Below are positions 54,105 to 62,880 of a stretch of 64,000 nt of DNA, in pieces. Source of the stretch: Pasteurella dagmatis. GTDB lineage: Bacteria > Pseudomonadota > Gammaproteobacteria > Enterobacterales > Pasteurellaceae. Under the pieces are notes generated by a model that saw only the letters and a list, made by a program, of their open reading frames with translations, ran no database searches and was not told where the DNA came from. The position numbers and the translations under genes are program-made. The first letter of the stretch is position 1. Each line of letters starts with the position of its first letter. The stretch is from positions 124,001 to 188,000 of the forward strand of contig NZ_LT906448.1 in assembly GCF_900186835.1 (NCBI RefSeq), read 5' to 3'.

Positions 54105-55967
54105 ATGGCATTACTCCAAATTGCAGAACCAGGTCAAAGCGCAGCGCCCCATCAACATAAACTTGCAGTGGGGATTGATCTTGGTACCACAAATTCTTTA
54201 ATTGCTACGGTGCGCAGTGGTCAAGTGGATATTTTATTAGACGAAAAAGATCGTGCTTTAGTACCCTCTGCCGTGCATTTTAACCAAGATAATGTCATTG
54301 TGGGTTATGAAGCAGCTGAATTGGCTAGCCAAAATCCTCACAATACAGTGGTGTCCGTTAAGCGTTTGATTGGACGCAGTTTAGCTGATGTGCAACAACG
54401 TTACCCTAGTTTACCTTATGAATTCGAAGCCAGTGAAAACGGGCTTCCATTGCTTAAAACTGACAAAGGTTTATTTAGCCCAGTTGAGATCTCCGCAGAA
54501 ATTTTGAAAAAATTGACCGCACTTGCTGAGCAACGTTTAGCGGGTGAACTTTCTGGCGCGGTGATCACCGTGCCTGCATACTTTGATGATGCACAGCGTC
54601 AAAGTACGAAAGATGCGGCAAAATTAGCGGGCATTAATGTTTTACGTTTATTAAATGAGCCAACGGCGGCGGCAATTGCTTATGGCTTAGATAGCGGACA
54701 AGAAGGTGTGATTGCTGTTTACGATTTGGGTGGTGGCACGTTCGATATTTCGATTTTACGTTTATCAAAAGGTGTCTTTGAAGTCTTAGCGACAGGCGGT
54801 GATACCTCACTTGGTGGTGATGATTTTGACCATCAATTAATGGATTGGATTGTAAGTCAATCGGGCATTGCACCACAAAATGCACAGCAACAACGTCAAT
54901 TAGCGGAATTAGCGACACAAATTAAAGTTGCATTGACAGATAACTTAGAAGCTGAAATTGCTTATCAAGGTTGGTTAGGCAAAATTACTCGTGAAGCATT
55001 TAATCAATTAATTCAGGGCTTAGTGAAACGTTCATTATTGGCTTGCCGTCGTGCATTAAAAGATGCAAATGTTAGCGTAGATGAAGTTTGTGAAGTTGTG
55101 ATGGTTGGAGGTTCAACTCGAGTACCATTTGTACGTCAGCAAGTGGCAGAATTCTTCCAAAAAGATCCATTAACTTCAATTGACCCAGATAAAGTGGTGG
55201 CATTGGGAGCTGGAATTCAAGCTGATATTTTAGTCGGTAACAAACCTGATTCTGAAATGTTATTGCTTGATGTGATTCCTCTTTCTTTGGGGATCGAAAC
55301 AATGGGTGGTTTGGTCGAAAAAATTATCCCACGTAACACCACGATTCCTGTGGCGAGAGCGCAAGAATTTACAACCTTTAAAGATGGCCAAACTGCTATG
55401 TCTGTGCACGTTGTGCAAGGCGAGCGTGAAATGGTATGTGATTGCCGTTCTTTAGCACGCTTTACTTTACGTGGTATTCCAGCAATGACTGCAGGGGCTG
55501 CACATATTCGTGTGACTTATCAAGTGGATGCAGATGGCTTGTTAAGTGTAACAGCAATGGAAAAATCAACTGGTGTTCAATCCTCAATTCAAGTAAAACC
55601 ATCTTATGGTTTAACTGATGATGAAATTGCCAATATGTTAAAAGCATCGATGTTGAATGCAAAAGAAGATATTCAAGTACGTTTATTAGCAGAACAACGT
55701 GTTGAGGCGGAGCGTGTGCTTGAAAGCGTGCGTGCAGCATTGAGCTATGATCAAGATTTATTAAATGATGAAGAATTAAGTGCGGTTAAAAATGCAATTA
55801 TTTCTTTAGAGCGTTTGCAAAAAGAAGGGGATACGCAAGAAATTAAGCAAGGTATCAAGCAGCTTGATTTAGCGACTCAAGAGTTTGCAGCACGTAGAAT
55901 GGATAAGTCAATTCGTAAAGCCTTAGCTGGTAAAGGAATTGATGAAGTAATTACTAACGGAAAATAA
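54105..55967 (+). CDS. hscA: Hsp70-type chaperone HscA
   Basis: A 620-residue specialised Hsp70 that uses ATP to drive cluster release from IscU. The nucleotide-binding domain has [30 protein letters not shown] and [14 protein letters not shown]; the substrate domain follows from about residue 390, with a lid to the end. Length is close to E. coli HscA (616). Two uptake signals lie inside (54516-54524 and 55778-55786). fdx follows by 21 bases. Confidence 0.97.
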   Translation: MALLQIAEPGQSAAPHQHKLAVGIDLGTTNSLIATVRSGQVDILLDEKDRALVPSAVHFNQDNVIVGYEAAELASQNPHNTVVSVKRLIGRSLADVQQRYPSLPYEFEASENGLPLLKTDKGLFSPVEISAEILKKLTALAEQRLAGELSGAVITVPAYFDDAQRQSTKDAAKLAGINVLRLLNEPTAAAIAYGLDSGQEGVIAVYDLGGGTFDISILRLSKGVFEVLATGGDTSLGGDDFDHQLMDWIVSQSGIAPQNAQQQRQLAELATQIKVALTDNLEAEIAYQGWLGKITREAFNQLIQGLVKRSLLACRRALKDANVSVDEVCEVVMVGGSTRVPFVRQQVAEFFQKDPLTSIDPDKVVALGAGIQADILVGNKPDSEMLLLDVIPLSLGIETMGGLVEKIIPRNTTIPVARAQEFTTFKDGQTAMSVHVVQGEREMVCDCRSLARFTLRGIPAMTAGAAHIRVTYQVDADGLLSVTAMEKSTGVQSSIQVKPSYGLTDDEIANMLKASMLNAKEDIQVRLLAEQRVEAERVLESVRAALSYDQDLLNDEELSAVKNAIISLERLQKEGDTQEIKQGIKQLDLATQEFAARRMDKSIRKALAGKGIDEVITNGK

Positions 55968-55988
55968 CCTGATAGAGATAGGATTAAA

Positions 55989-56324
55989 ATGCCAAAAGTC
56001 GTATTTTTACCTCACGAAGAACTTTGCCCAGAAGGTTTAGCTTTAGATGTGGCAGAAGGTGAGAATTTATTAGATGCTGCACTTGATGCAGGAATTGATA
56101 TTGAGCACGCTTGTGATAAGTCTTGTGCTTGTACCACTTGCCACGTGATTATTCGTGAAGGTTTTGATAGCTTAAACGAGAGCACAGACACAGAGGATGA
56201 TATGCTAGACAAAGCTTGGGGCTTAGAAGTAGATAGCCGTTTGAGCTGTCAATGCATTGTAGGTAAAGAAGATTTGGTCGTTGAAATTCCAAAATATAGT
56301 TTAAACCACGCACGCGAGGAATAA
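55989..56324 (+). CDS. fdx: [2Fe-2S] ferredoxin of the isc operon
   Basis: A 111-residue adrenodoxin-type ferredoxin that supplies electrons for cluster assembly. Cluster cysteines are in HACDKSCACTTCHVI and RLSCQCIVG. Length equals E. coli Fdx (111). It is the last isc gene here; a strong terminator follows at once, so no iscX is attached to this operon. Confidence 0.97.
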   Translation: MPKVVFLPHEELCPEGLALDVAEGENLLDAALDAGIDIEHACDKSCACTTCHVIIREGFDSLNESTDTEDDMLDKAWGLEVDSRLSCQCIVGKEDLVVEIPKYSLNHAREE

Positions 56325-56325
56325 T

Positions 56326-56355
56326 AAAAGGGCTCAACATTTGTTGAGCCCTTTT
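56326..56355. terminator. bidirectional terminator after fdx
   Basis: A 14-bp perfect stem AAAAGGGCTCAACA / TGTTGAGCCCTTTT with a 2-base centre starts 2 bases after the fdx stop. It lies between convergent fdx and mtgA. Confidence 0.92.
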
Positions 56356-56414
56356 ACTTTCTTAATCATCAAAACATAACCCCAATTTTTTCTTTTTCAT
56401 TTTACTGATTTTAT

Positions 56415-57158
56415 TTAGTCCAACAGTTTTAAATAACCTCTCCCTAACAAACTCATTTGATGCAAAATATGTTGCTGTTTTTGTCTTACATAAGCAGAGG
56501 GTCTATCTGCTTTAAATAACATCGGATTGGGTAAAATAGCAGCTAAGAGGGCAGCTTCTGAATGTAAAAGTTGTTTTGCGGATTTTTTAAAATAATATCG
56601 ACTGGCTGCTTCTATGCCAAAAATGCCAGGTCCAAATTCTGCAATATTGAGATACACCTCAAGGATACGCTTTTTGTCCCAGAGGGTTTCTAGCATAAAG
56701 GTAACAGGGACTTCTATACCCTTTCTAATCCAATCACGACCGTGCCATAAATACAGATTTTTAGCTGTTTGTTGGCTTATAGTTGATCCGCCGTGTAATC
56801 GTTTCTGTGTTTTTTGATTGTGTTTCAACGCATTCTTAATCGCTTTCCAATCAAAACCTTCGTGATAAGGAAAACGCTGATCTTCACTTGCAATAACCGC
56901 AAGTTGCATTTGCCACGCAATATCATCAATGCTAACCCATTGATAATTTAAGTCGTAGCTGAAATCCCTCTGTAAAATATGGATCACTTTTTGTTGAGCC
57001 ATATAAGAAGAAAAAGGGATGGGCACAAAACGAAAGAGTAATGTCAAAGTGATTAACGTGATTACGATGAAAGAAAAAACGCAGTAAAAAAATTGCTTAC
57101 TTTGACGTAAAAAGCCTAAACAAGGAAAATGCAATTTAACCTTTTTTACTTTGCTCAT
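56415..57158 (-). CDS. mtgA: monofunctional peptidoglycan glycosyltransferase
   Basis: A 247-residue GT51 enzyme anchored by one N-terminal helix (YCVFSFIVITLITLTLLF). It polymerises lipid II into glycan strands without transpeptidase activity. Active-site motifs are IASEDQRFPYHEGFD with the catalytic Glu, GGSTISQQTAKNLYLW and WDKKRILEVYLNIAEFG. The start lies 23 bases inside trpR, so the two genes overlap in different frames on the same strand; MSKVKKVKLHF is the only ATG that keeps the membrane anchor intact. Confidence 0.94.
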   Translation of the reverse strand: MSKVKKVKLHFPCLGFLRQSKQFFYCVFSFIVITLITLTLLFRFVPIPFSSYMAQQKVIHILQRDFSYDLNYQWVSIDDIAWQMQLAVIASEDQRFPYHEGFDWKAIKNALKHNQKTQKRLHGGSTISQQTAKNLYLWHGRDWIRKGIEVPVTFMLETLWDKKRILEVYLNIAEFGPGIFGIEAASRYYFKKSAKQLLHSEAALLAAILPNPMLFKADRPSAYVRQKQQHILHQMSLLGRGYLKLLD

Positions 57159-57444
57159 CGAGTTTTAATTTAATCCAATCCATAAATTCTGGTGGCATTG
57201 TTTTAATCATATTTGAGCCACGTGTAATTGTTGCCGCACTGGTATTTAAGTTTTGCTGAATTTCACGTTGCGGTAAATTTTTATCCAATAGCTGAGCTAC
57301 GATTTGTAAGCGTAGTCCAACTGAGTCACGCTCATCTGGCGTTAATAATAAGGTTAATACTTCCTGTTCCTTCCCTTCATTAAATGCAGTTCTCAACATT
57401 TCTACGAAGGCATGCCATTGTTCAAGATTGCGACTTAAATACAT
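57136..57444 (-). CDS. trpR: Trp operon repressor
   Basis: A 102-residue helical repressor that uses tryptophan as corepressor. The helix-turn-helix is LPQREIQQNLNTSAATITRG, and the N-terminal WHAFVEMLRTAFNEGKEQEV matches the family. Length is close to H. influenzae TrpR (101). GAGG lies before the ATG. Between it and slt is a TrpR-operator-like sequence. The order slt-trpR-mtgA is shared with H. influenzae; slt-trpR is also found in E. coli. Confidence 0.94.
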   Translation of the reverse strand: MYLSRNLEQWHAFVEMLRTAFNEGKEQEVLTLLLTPDERDSVGLRLQIVAQLLDKNLPQREIQQNLNTSAATITRGSNMIKTMPPEFMDWIKLKLDEQSKKG

Positions 57445-57464
57445 AATGTTATCCTCTCATTTGA

Positions 57465-57480
57465 TACTATCGCACTAGTA
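57465..57480. promoter_or_regulatory. candidate TrpR operator upstream of trpR
   Basis: TACTATCGCACTAGTA matches the trp operator core TACTAGTTAACTAGTA at 12 of 16 positions, with one perfect half-site. It overlaps the slt stop codon and lies 21 bases before the trpR ATG, where autoregulation would act. Confidence 0.5.
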
Positions 57481-59634
57481 TAAGCGATTATATTCATCTT
57501 TGCTAAAATTTTGCTGTTGCTGCTTTTGTAAGATTTGGTAATAAGCATCATAAGCTAACACGCTTTTTACATAATCACGGGTCTCATAAAATGGAATAGA
57601 GGCAACAAACTCTGCCATTGTTAATTTCCTATTCGCTTTTGCCAACCAACGATCGACACGGCTTGCCCCAGCATTATAGGCAGCTGCGATCAAAATTCGA
57701 TTATTACCATAAAGATCGTATAGTTCCTGTAAATGTGTTGTGCCTAACATAATGTTATCGAAAGGATCAAATAATTGGCTTTCATGGGTGTAAGGCAATG
57801 CCAGCTTATTTGCTGTTTGTTTGGCGGTCGTTGGTAATAATTGCATTAATCCTCTTGCATTGGCAGGAGAAGCGGCTTGTGTTTTCCAAGCACTTTCTTG
57901 ACGAGCAATTGCCATTGCAAAAGTACGAGTGATATTTTTGCTATCTAAATGGAGATCAAACCAGTCCTTATAGGCATTTGGTAATCGTAATGCTAAATAG
58001 CCCCAAGCTTTGGCTTGAATGGTTGCCTCAACAGAGAGATCAAACCAACTTTGTTTTTCGGCATATTCTGCCAAAGCGAGTTTTTGTTCAAAGCTAGCAT
58101 TATCTAAAATATTTTTCCACGCAATATTTATATTGTGAGTTTCATTGAAGTATTTTAATTCATTAATGACTTCAAGCTCTTTCGCAAATCTGTCTGCAAC
58201 TTTATTTAAATCTCGAGCTTGGAATGTTTGCATTTCAGGTTGATAAGGCTGATTTAATTCTTCGCTAGCCAATAGTGGATAGAACCCTCGTTTTTTGCTT
58301 AATGCTTGTAATATTTGTGTGGCTTGTGCTTTTTGTTCTGAAGATTTTTGTAGCACTTTTGCCTGCCAATATTGCCATTCATCTTTATTTTTTTTCTCAG
58401 TTGATAATAAATCTAGCCAAGTTTGTAATCCTGTTTGCTCTCGAATTGCTGTACGAATACGGCGTTCTGTTAATGCATCATCTTTCAACATTACAACTAT
58501 ATTGTCACGCCATTGCTGAATTTGGGAGTTTTCACTATCAAATAAATGGCTTACCAAGGCTTTTTGCCATTGTTGCTTTTGTTGCTCAGTGAGTTTGAGC
58601 ATTTCTGCCCATTGTGCATATAAGGAAAACGGATCTTGTGAATTTTCGACAGCACTTTCCTTGATTGTTTTAACAAAATTTGGGAAAAGCGAGAGGTAAA
58701 CCCGTTTTTTATTATCGTCACTTTCATTATTTGTTGGATAGAAAATATTTTCAGATTCGGTCAGATTAGTTGGATTTTTTAGTAATTGAGTTAATTCCGT
58801 AATCCAAGTTTTAACTTCAGGATCTTTTGCTTGTTTATATAGAGTATTAAGCAACGGCACATTCTTACCTTCAAAAATTAGTAAGGAACGTTGTTTAATC
58901 AGATCATTTGTGAGTGGTGTTTCCGCTTGCCATAGGGAAATTGGTATATCGCAAGCACTTGGCAAATTATCCCCAGTGAGCCAAATTGATTGTATTGCAT
59001 TTTTCCACTGTGTAGAAAGTGCGGTATTTTTTTTCAATGTTTTGGCTTCAGCCTCTAAAAAGATACAACGTGATTCAGTATCTGTTTCTAAAAAAGTACG
59101 GTTGGTGAGTATTTCTTGCCAGTTTTTTTGTTTTTGCGCCTGTTCTAGCCAATGCTTTTTCAATGATTCAGCAAGCTGAATATTGGGATTGCGTTTATAA
59201 TAACCTTGCACTTCAGATAGGGTGAGTGTTTCTTTTTTTGCTTTAAATAATTGATATTGAGCATAAGGATAAAGTGGATATTCTCTAATCCGATTTAGTA
59301 GTTCCTGTGCAAGATAAAGTGTGCTTGGACTTTGTGAACGAGCAAGTAATTGATGAATTTTTTTGTAAATTTCACGTTGTTTTGGGCGAAAATCAGGTAT
59401 TACTTGTGTAGTTATCTCATCTTTAAATTTCAATATTTGTGGTTCAACAGTATCCCCTGTTTGTTTTTTGGTAACCACCGTTGGCATGAGTTGATCTTCT
59501 ATAATGGGTTCTACATAGGCAGCCGCTTTTTCCATTTGTTTTTTTGGTGGTGGTACTGGTGCAGGTTGCTCTGCTAGTGTTGGCACAGCATAAGCTGTTG
59601 TAAATAAACTTATCGCAAATAAAAATGGTTTCAT
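57475..59634 (-). CDS. slt: soluble lytic murein transglycosylase
   Basis: A 719-residue periplasmic enzyme that cuts peptidoglycan glycan strands, giving 1,6-anhydro ends. It has a Sec signal peptide (processing near TLAEQ), a long helical doughnut-forming region, and a C-terminal lysozyme-like domain with catalytic Glu in AMAIARQESAWKTQAASPAN and ARGLMQLLPTTAKQ. It is longer than E. coli Slt70 (645). The extra length includes a proline-rich, charged segment of about 70 residues right after the signal peptide (QPAPVPPPKKQMEKAAAYVE). An uptake signal lies at 59017-59025. Confidence 0.94.
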   Translation of the reverse strand: MKPFLFAISLFTTAYAVPTLAEQPAPVPPPKKQMEKAAAYVEPIIEDQLMPTVVTKKQTGDTVEPQILKFKDEITTQVIPDFRPKQREIYKKIHQLLARSQSPSTLYLAQELLNRIREYPLYPYAQYQLFKAKKETLTLSEVQGYYKRNPNIQLAESLKKHWLEQAQKQKNWQEILTNRTFLETDTESRCIFLEAEAKTLKKNTALSTQWKNAIQSIWLTGDNLPSACDIPISLWQAETPLTNDLIKQRSLLIFEGKNVPLLNTLYKQAKDPEVKTWITELTQLLKNPTNLTESENIFYPTNNESDDNKKRVYLSLFPNFVKTIKESAVENSQDPFSLYAQWAEMLKLTEQQKQQWQKALVSHLFDSENSQIQQWRDNIVVMLKDDALTERRIRTAIREQTGLQTWLDLLSTEKKNKDEWQYWQAKVLQKSSEQKAQATQILQALSKKRGFYPLLASEELNQPYQPEMQTFQARDLNKVADRFAKELEVINELKYFNETHNINIAWKNILDNASFEQKLALAEYAEKQSWFDLSVEATIQAKAWGYLALRLPNAYKDWFDLHLDSKNITRTFAMAIARQESAWKTQAASPANARGLMQLLPTTAKQTANKLALPYTHESQLFDPFDNIMLGTTHLQELYDLYGNNRILIAAAYNAGASRVDRWLAKANRKLTMAEFVASIPFYETRDYVKSVLAYDAYYQILQKQQQQNFSKDEYNRLY

Positions 59635-59725
59635 AAAGTGCTCAATATCAAATTTAAATAAAATATACTTAATTTAGACCGCACTTTTCAGGTAAAGTGC
59701 TTAGAAAGTGGGGTTCGAATAAAGT

Positions 59726-59750
59726 AAAAGGCGAATTCAGTTCGCCTTTT
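59726..59750 (-). terminator. intrinsic terminator after yciI
   Basis: A 10-bp stem AAAAGGCGAA / TTCGCCTTTT with a 5-base loop lies 24 bases beyond the yciI stop on the minus strand. It separates yciI from slt. Confidence 0.85.
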
Positions 59751-59774
59751 AGGTACTGAATCATTGTTTGTTGC

Positions 59775-60071
59775 TTAGAAAACACGTTTAAATGGTTTCA
59801 CAATTACATTACCATAAACGCCAGCTTCTACATAAGGGTCTTGACTTGCCCATTGTTTTGCTTCTTCTAAGCTTGCAAATTTTGCAATGACGGTAGAACC
59901 AGTAAAACCAGCTTCGCCAGGATTTTCATCATCAATCGCAGGGTTTGGACCTGCTACTAATAAACGATCTTCTGCTTGTAATTGTGTTAAGCGAGCGAGA
60001 TGTTTTTCACGAGCTGCTAAACGTTGTGAGAGGGTGCCTGGGTTATCTTGCGCAAAAATAACATAATACAT
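59775..60071 (-). CDS. yciI: YciI-family protein
   Basis: A 98-residue ferredoxin-like dimeric alpha-beta barrel protein of the YciI family, whose H. influenzae member has a known structure. Features are [18 protein letters not shown], the His-containing HLARLTQL, and [17 protein letters not shown] with a conserved Asp-Pro (SQDPYVEAG). Some family members act as dehalogenase- or lactonase-like enzymes, but the role here is unknown. It is the last gene of yciC-yciB-yciA-yciI, 14 bases after yciA. Confidence 0.93.
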   Translation of the reverse strand: MYYVIFAQDNPGTLSQRLAAREKHLARLTQLQAEDRLLVAGPNPAIDDENPGEAGFTGSTVIAKFASLEEAKQWASQDPYVEAGVYGNVIVKPFKRVF

Positions 60072-60085
60072 AAGTTTCTCCTTAA

Positions 60086-60541
60086 TTATTGGTTGATATG
60101 AGCCAATGCTGTCTCAAGTTCAGGATTATTTTCTCTAGGTACAATACGTGGACGCCCTTCTTTGTCCACTGCAACGAACGTGAATATCGCTTCTGTCACA
60201 CAGTAACGTTCGCCAATTGGCTCGCTTGCGACTTTTTTTACCCAAACTTCGACTTTAATTTTAATTGAAGAACGTCCTACGTTTAAGCATTGACCATAGC
60301 AGCAAACAACATCTCCGACAGAAATTGGCTTGATGAACGTCATACTATCAACAGCAACAGTAACTACACGACCGTGAGCAATCTCTTTTGCAAGAATAGC
60401 ACCGCCCATATCCATTTGAGACATGATCCAACCACCGAAAATATCACCATTCGCATTTGTGTCAGATGGCATTGCAAGAGTGCGTAATAACAGTGTGCCT
60501 TTAGCGTAGCATAATTTATTCATTTCTAGAGAACTTGACAT
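60086..60541 (-). CDS. yciA: acyl-CoA thioesterase YciA
   Basis: A 151-residue hot-dog-fold enzyme; the H. influenzae homologue is a broad-range acyl-CoA thioesterase. The signature [20 protein letters not shown] contains the catalytic Asp, followed by [10 protein letters not shown] start at the ATG at 60539-60541, because AAGGA lies 6 bases upstream of it and abuts the alternative ATG at 60547. The start is 2 bases beyond the yciB stop region, so yciB and yciA are coupled. Confidence 0.94.
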   Translation of the reverse strand: MSSSLEMNKLCYAKGTLLLRTLAMPSDTNANGDIFGGWIMSQMDMGGAILAKEIAHGRVVTVAVDSMTFIKPISVGDVVCCYGQCLNVGRSSIKIKVEVWVKKVASEPIGERYCVTEAIFTFVAVDKEGRPRIVPRENNPELETALAHINQ

Positions 60542-60543
60542 AA

Positions 60544-61098
60544 TCATTCCTTGTTTTCATTCGGAGATTGCGAAATATAACGGTAAATATAAATGCCGGT
60601 GATGAGGCTTGCAATCAATGTCATTCCAATAATGCCGAAAGTTTTAAAATCAACCCAAATATCATCAGATAGGTATTGGCTGATATAGATATTCACCAAC
60701 ATACATACAATAAAGAACAATGCCCAACCAAGATTGAGTTTATTCCAAACATACTCTGGTAATACCAAACTTTCATCTTTTCCAAGCATTAATTTAATTA
60801 AGTTTTTCTTGAAAATATATTGGCTCACTAGCAAGATTAAGGCAAAAAGAGCATAGACGATAGTGACTTTCCATTTCAAAAATTCTAACTCATTAAAATA
60901 TGCTGTTAATGTACCAAAGAAAATAACGGCGATTCCCATAAAGAGAGGCTGTTTTTCGATTTTTCCGTACTTCAATTTTAAGATAATTAGCTGAATAATT
61001 GTTGCAATAATCAATGTGATTGCAGCTTCTCGAATACCAACTAGTTTATAGACTGCAAAGAATAAAATGAGTGGGATAAACTCTAATAACTGTTTCAT
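60544..61098 (-). CDS. yciB: inner membrane septation protein YciB (IspZ family)
   Basis: A 184-residue membrane protein with five or six helices, recognised by [20 protein letters not shown] and [19 protein letters not shown]. The E. coli homologue affects cell envelope integrity and division; its molecular role is unknown. It lies between yciC and yciA with tight spacing, as in E. coli. Confidence 0.93.
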   Translation of the reverse strand: MKQLLEFIPLILFFAVYKLVGIREAAITLIIATIIQLIILKLKYGKIEKQPLFMGIAVIFFGTLTAYFNELEFLKWKVTIVYALFALILLVSQYIFKKNLIKLMLGKDESLVLPEYVWNKLNLGWALFFIVCMLVNIYISQYLSDDIWVDFKTFGIIGMTLIASLITGIYIYRYISQSPNENKE

Positions 61099-61104
61099 AG
61101 CTCA

Positions 61105-61863
61105 CTATGCCTTATTCATAAAAAGTGTGTAAAAACGATAAGTGAACACTAATGAGAACACTGTGACAAATGCAAAAATAAGTGAAGCGCAGAGCTCAAA
61201 AATAAGGTTCGAATTGAGAGAATATAGTTGTCTAATCAGCATTGGTAGAGCGAAATAAATGATCAGGCAGTATAAGAAAAGCATTGAAACACGCCCTGTT
61301 CCTGCAAGCCACGAGTCTCGAAATGCTTGTCTGACAGTGACTGGGTTAAGTAAATAATATAAGTAAGCTAAACAGCAACGAATGAAAAGATAAATTCCCA
61401 CAGAAAGAGCAATCAGTGAGAAGAATGAAGGTTGTACTTTGAGAAGCAATACTGAAGCTGCAATATCAGATAAGCCTAGGAGTAATGGTGCAAGCACTAA
61501 GATGTTGATGAACAATGCCCCCCAAAAACGTTTCATCGCAAAAGCAAGTGGTGAATTTTGAATAAGAGTTCCTTTGCTAATTTGGTGAATCGTTGTTAAG
61601 CACCAAAGAGATAATAAAAATGAAATGGCTTCACTCATAAGGATTGCACTTACCAATAACATATTATCTGAGCTTAATGTTAATGTTTCAACAAATTGCT
61701 CTGCGTTTTGGCTACTAGATCTATTCGGTAGAATAAAAGAAGAAAAGAGACTAATACAAATCTGATTCAGAGAAAAGAATAGTGTAAAGGTGAATGTGAC
61801 CTGTCGGGTATTTCTAACAAAATTCCAACTGTCTTGAAATACTTTTGTAAAATTTATTGCCAT
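61105..61863 (-). CDS. yciC: YciC-family membrane protein
   Basis: A 252-residue inner-membrane protein with about six helices, corresponding to YciC by position before yciB and by the start MAINFTKVFQDSWNFVRN. It has the family pattern FRDSWLAGTGRVS near the C-terminus. Function is unknown, perhaps in envelope homeostasis. I use ATG 61861-61863; the frame extends upstream to a GTG at 61884 that would add 7 residues. AAGGA-like sequence is weak (GGA). Confidence 0.85.
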   Translation of the reverse strand: MAINFTKVFQDSWNFVRNTRQVTFTFTLFFSLNQICISLFSSFILPNRSSSQNAEQFVETLTLSSDNMLLVSAILMSEAISFLLSLWCLTTIHQISKGTLIQNSPLAFAMKRFWGALFINILVLAPLLLGLSDIAASVLLLKVQPSFFSLIALSVGIYLFIRCCLAYLYYLLNPVTVRQAFRDSWLAGTGRVSMLFLYCLIIYFALPMLIRQLYSLNSNLIFELCASLIFAFVTVFSLVFTYRFYTLFMNKA

Positions 61864-62029
61864 ATTTATATCCAAATAAAACACACACAGATTTACACAT
61901 TATACAGCTTTTTGGTTAAGAATTCATAATAAACCTCGATTTTGATATTAAATAAACTAGGTGTTTTTTCTTATTTTTAATGGATTTGTTTGTAATCAAT
62001 TTATTTTATTTTAACAAAAATTTAAAAAA

Positions 62030-62043
62030 TTGATAAAGATCAG
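62030..62043 (+). promoter_or_regulatory. candidate FNR site upstream of ompW
   Basis: TTGATAAAGATCAG matches TTGAT-N4-ATCAA at 9 of 10 positions. The -10-like TATATT at 62066-62071 places the site near -41.5, ideal for FNR activation. ompW is FNR-controlled in E. coli. The rest of the 61864-62150 gap shows nothing else clear. Confidence 0.65.
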
Positions 62044-62150
62044 AAAATATGCATCTTGAAAGTGGTATATTCTAGAAAGTCTTAAAGGGACATAATTTTT
62101 ATATGGTCAATGCAGCTTAATCTTCAATTTTATAAGGTGAGGGATACGAA

Positions 62151-62765
62151 ATGAAAAAAACAATGTTTGCATTAGGAGTTATTAGTGCTTTAGTCGCAGG
62201 TTCTGCACTTGCTCATCAAGGTGGTTCACTTATTCTTCGTGGTGGTCCAGTAATGGTGGTGCCAAAAGCATCAACAAATAGCGATGTGTTCAAATTTGAT
62301 GTGAATTCAAATGCGCAATTAGGTTTAACTGCAACTTATATGGCAACAGATAATGTGGGTATTGAGCTATTAGCAGCTACACCATTTAGTCACGAAATTA
62401 CACTAGGTAAAACTTTAGTTGGTAAAACCAAACATTTGCCACCAAGCCTTTATGCTCAATATTATTTCTTAGATAAAGATGCGAAAGCTCGCCCATATTT
62501 AGGAGCAGGCGTGAATTATACGAATTTCTTTAGTGAGAAAGAAGTATTAGCTGGTGTAAGTGATCTTAAATTAAAAGATTCTTGGGGACCTGTCTTTAAC
62601 GCCGGTGTTGATATTAAACTTGCGGATAATCTTTATTTAAATACTGCAGTTTGGTATGCAAAAATCAAAACTAAAGCTAGTTTTAAACTTGCTGGCAAAG
62701 AGCATAAAGTGAATGTGAAACTAGATCCAGCAGTGGTCTTTGTTGGTTTAGGCTACCGTTTTTAG
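62151..62765 (+). CDS. ompW: outer membrane protein OmpW
   Basis: A 204-residue eight-stranded barrel. A signal peptide ends at SALA|HQGGSLI. The family features SLILRGGPVMVVPKAS, LGLTATYMATDNVGIELLAA, TPFSHEI and the C-terminal VFVGLGYRF (terminal Phe) are clear. OmpW proteins carry small hydrophobic compounds. It lies divergent from yciC, a pairing also seen in E. coli. A weak hairpin terminator follows. Confidence 0.96.
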   Translation: MKKTMFALGVISALVAGSALAHQGGSLILRGGPVMVVPKASTNSDVFKFDVNSNAQLGLTATYMATDNVGIELLAATPFSHEITLGKTLVGKTKHLPPSLYAQYYFLDKDAKARPYLGAGVNYTNFFSEKEVLAGVSDLKLKDSWGPVFNAGVDIKLADNLYLNTAVWYAKIKTKASFKLAGKEHKVNVKLDPAVVFVGLGYRF

Positions 62766-62814
62766 TCTTTCCTATTAAGAGCATTATTCCTCTAATAATG
62801 GAATTATTATTCAA

Positions 62815-62849
62815 TAAAAATGGGCAAGTAAAATTTCTTGCCTATTTTT
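62815..62849 (+). terminator. terminator after ompW
   Basis: A stem AAAAAT-GGGCAAG / CTTGCC-TATTTTT with one mismatch region and an 8-base loop ends in TTTTT. It lies between convergent ompW and recN. Confidence 0.7.
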
Positions 62850-62880
62850 GTGAGTAAGACTTACTTTGTAAGTATAATGG

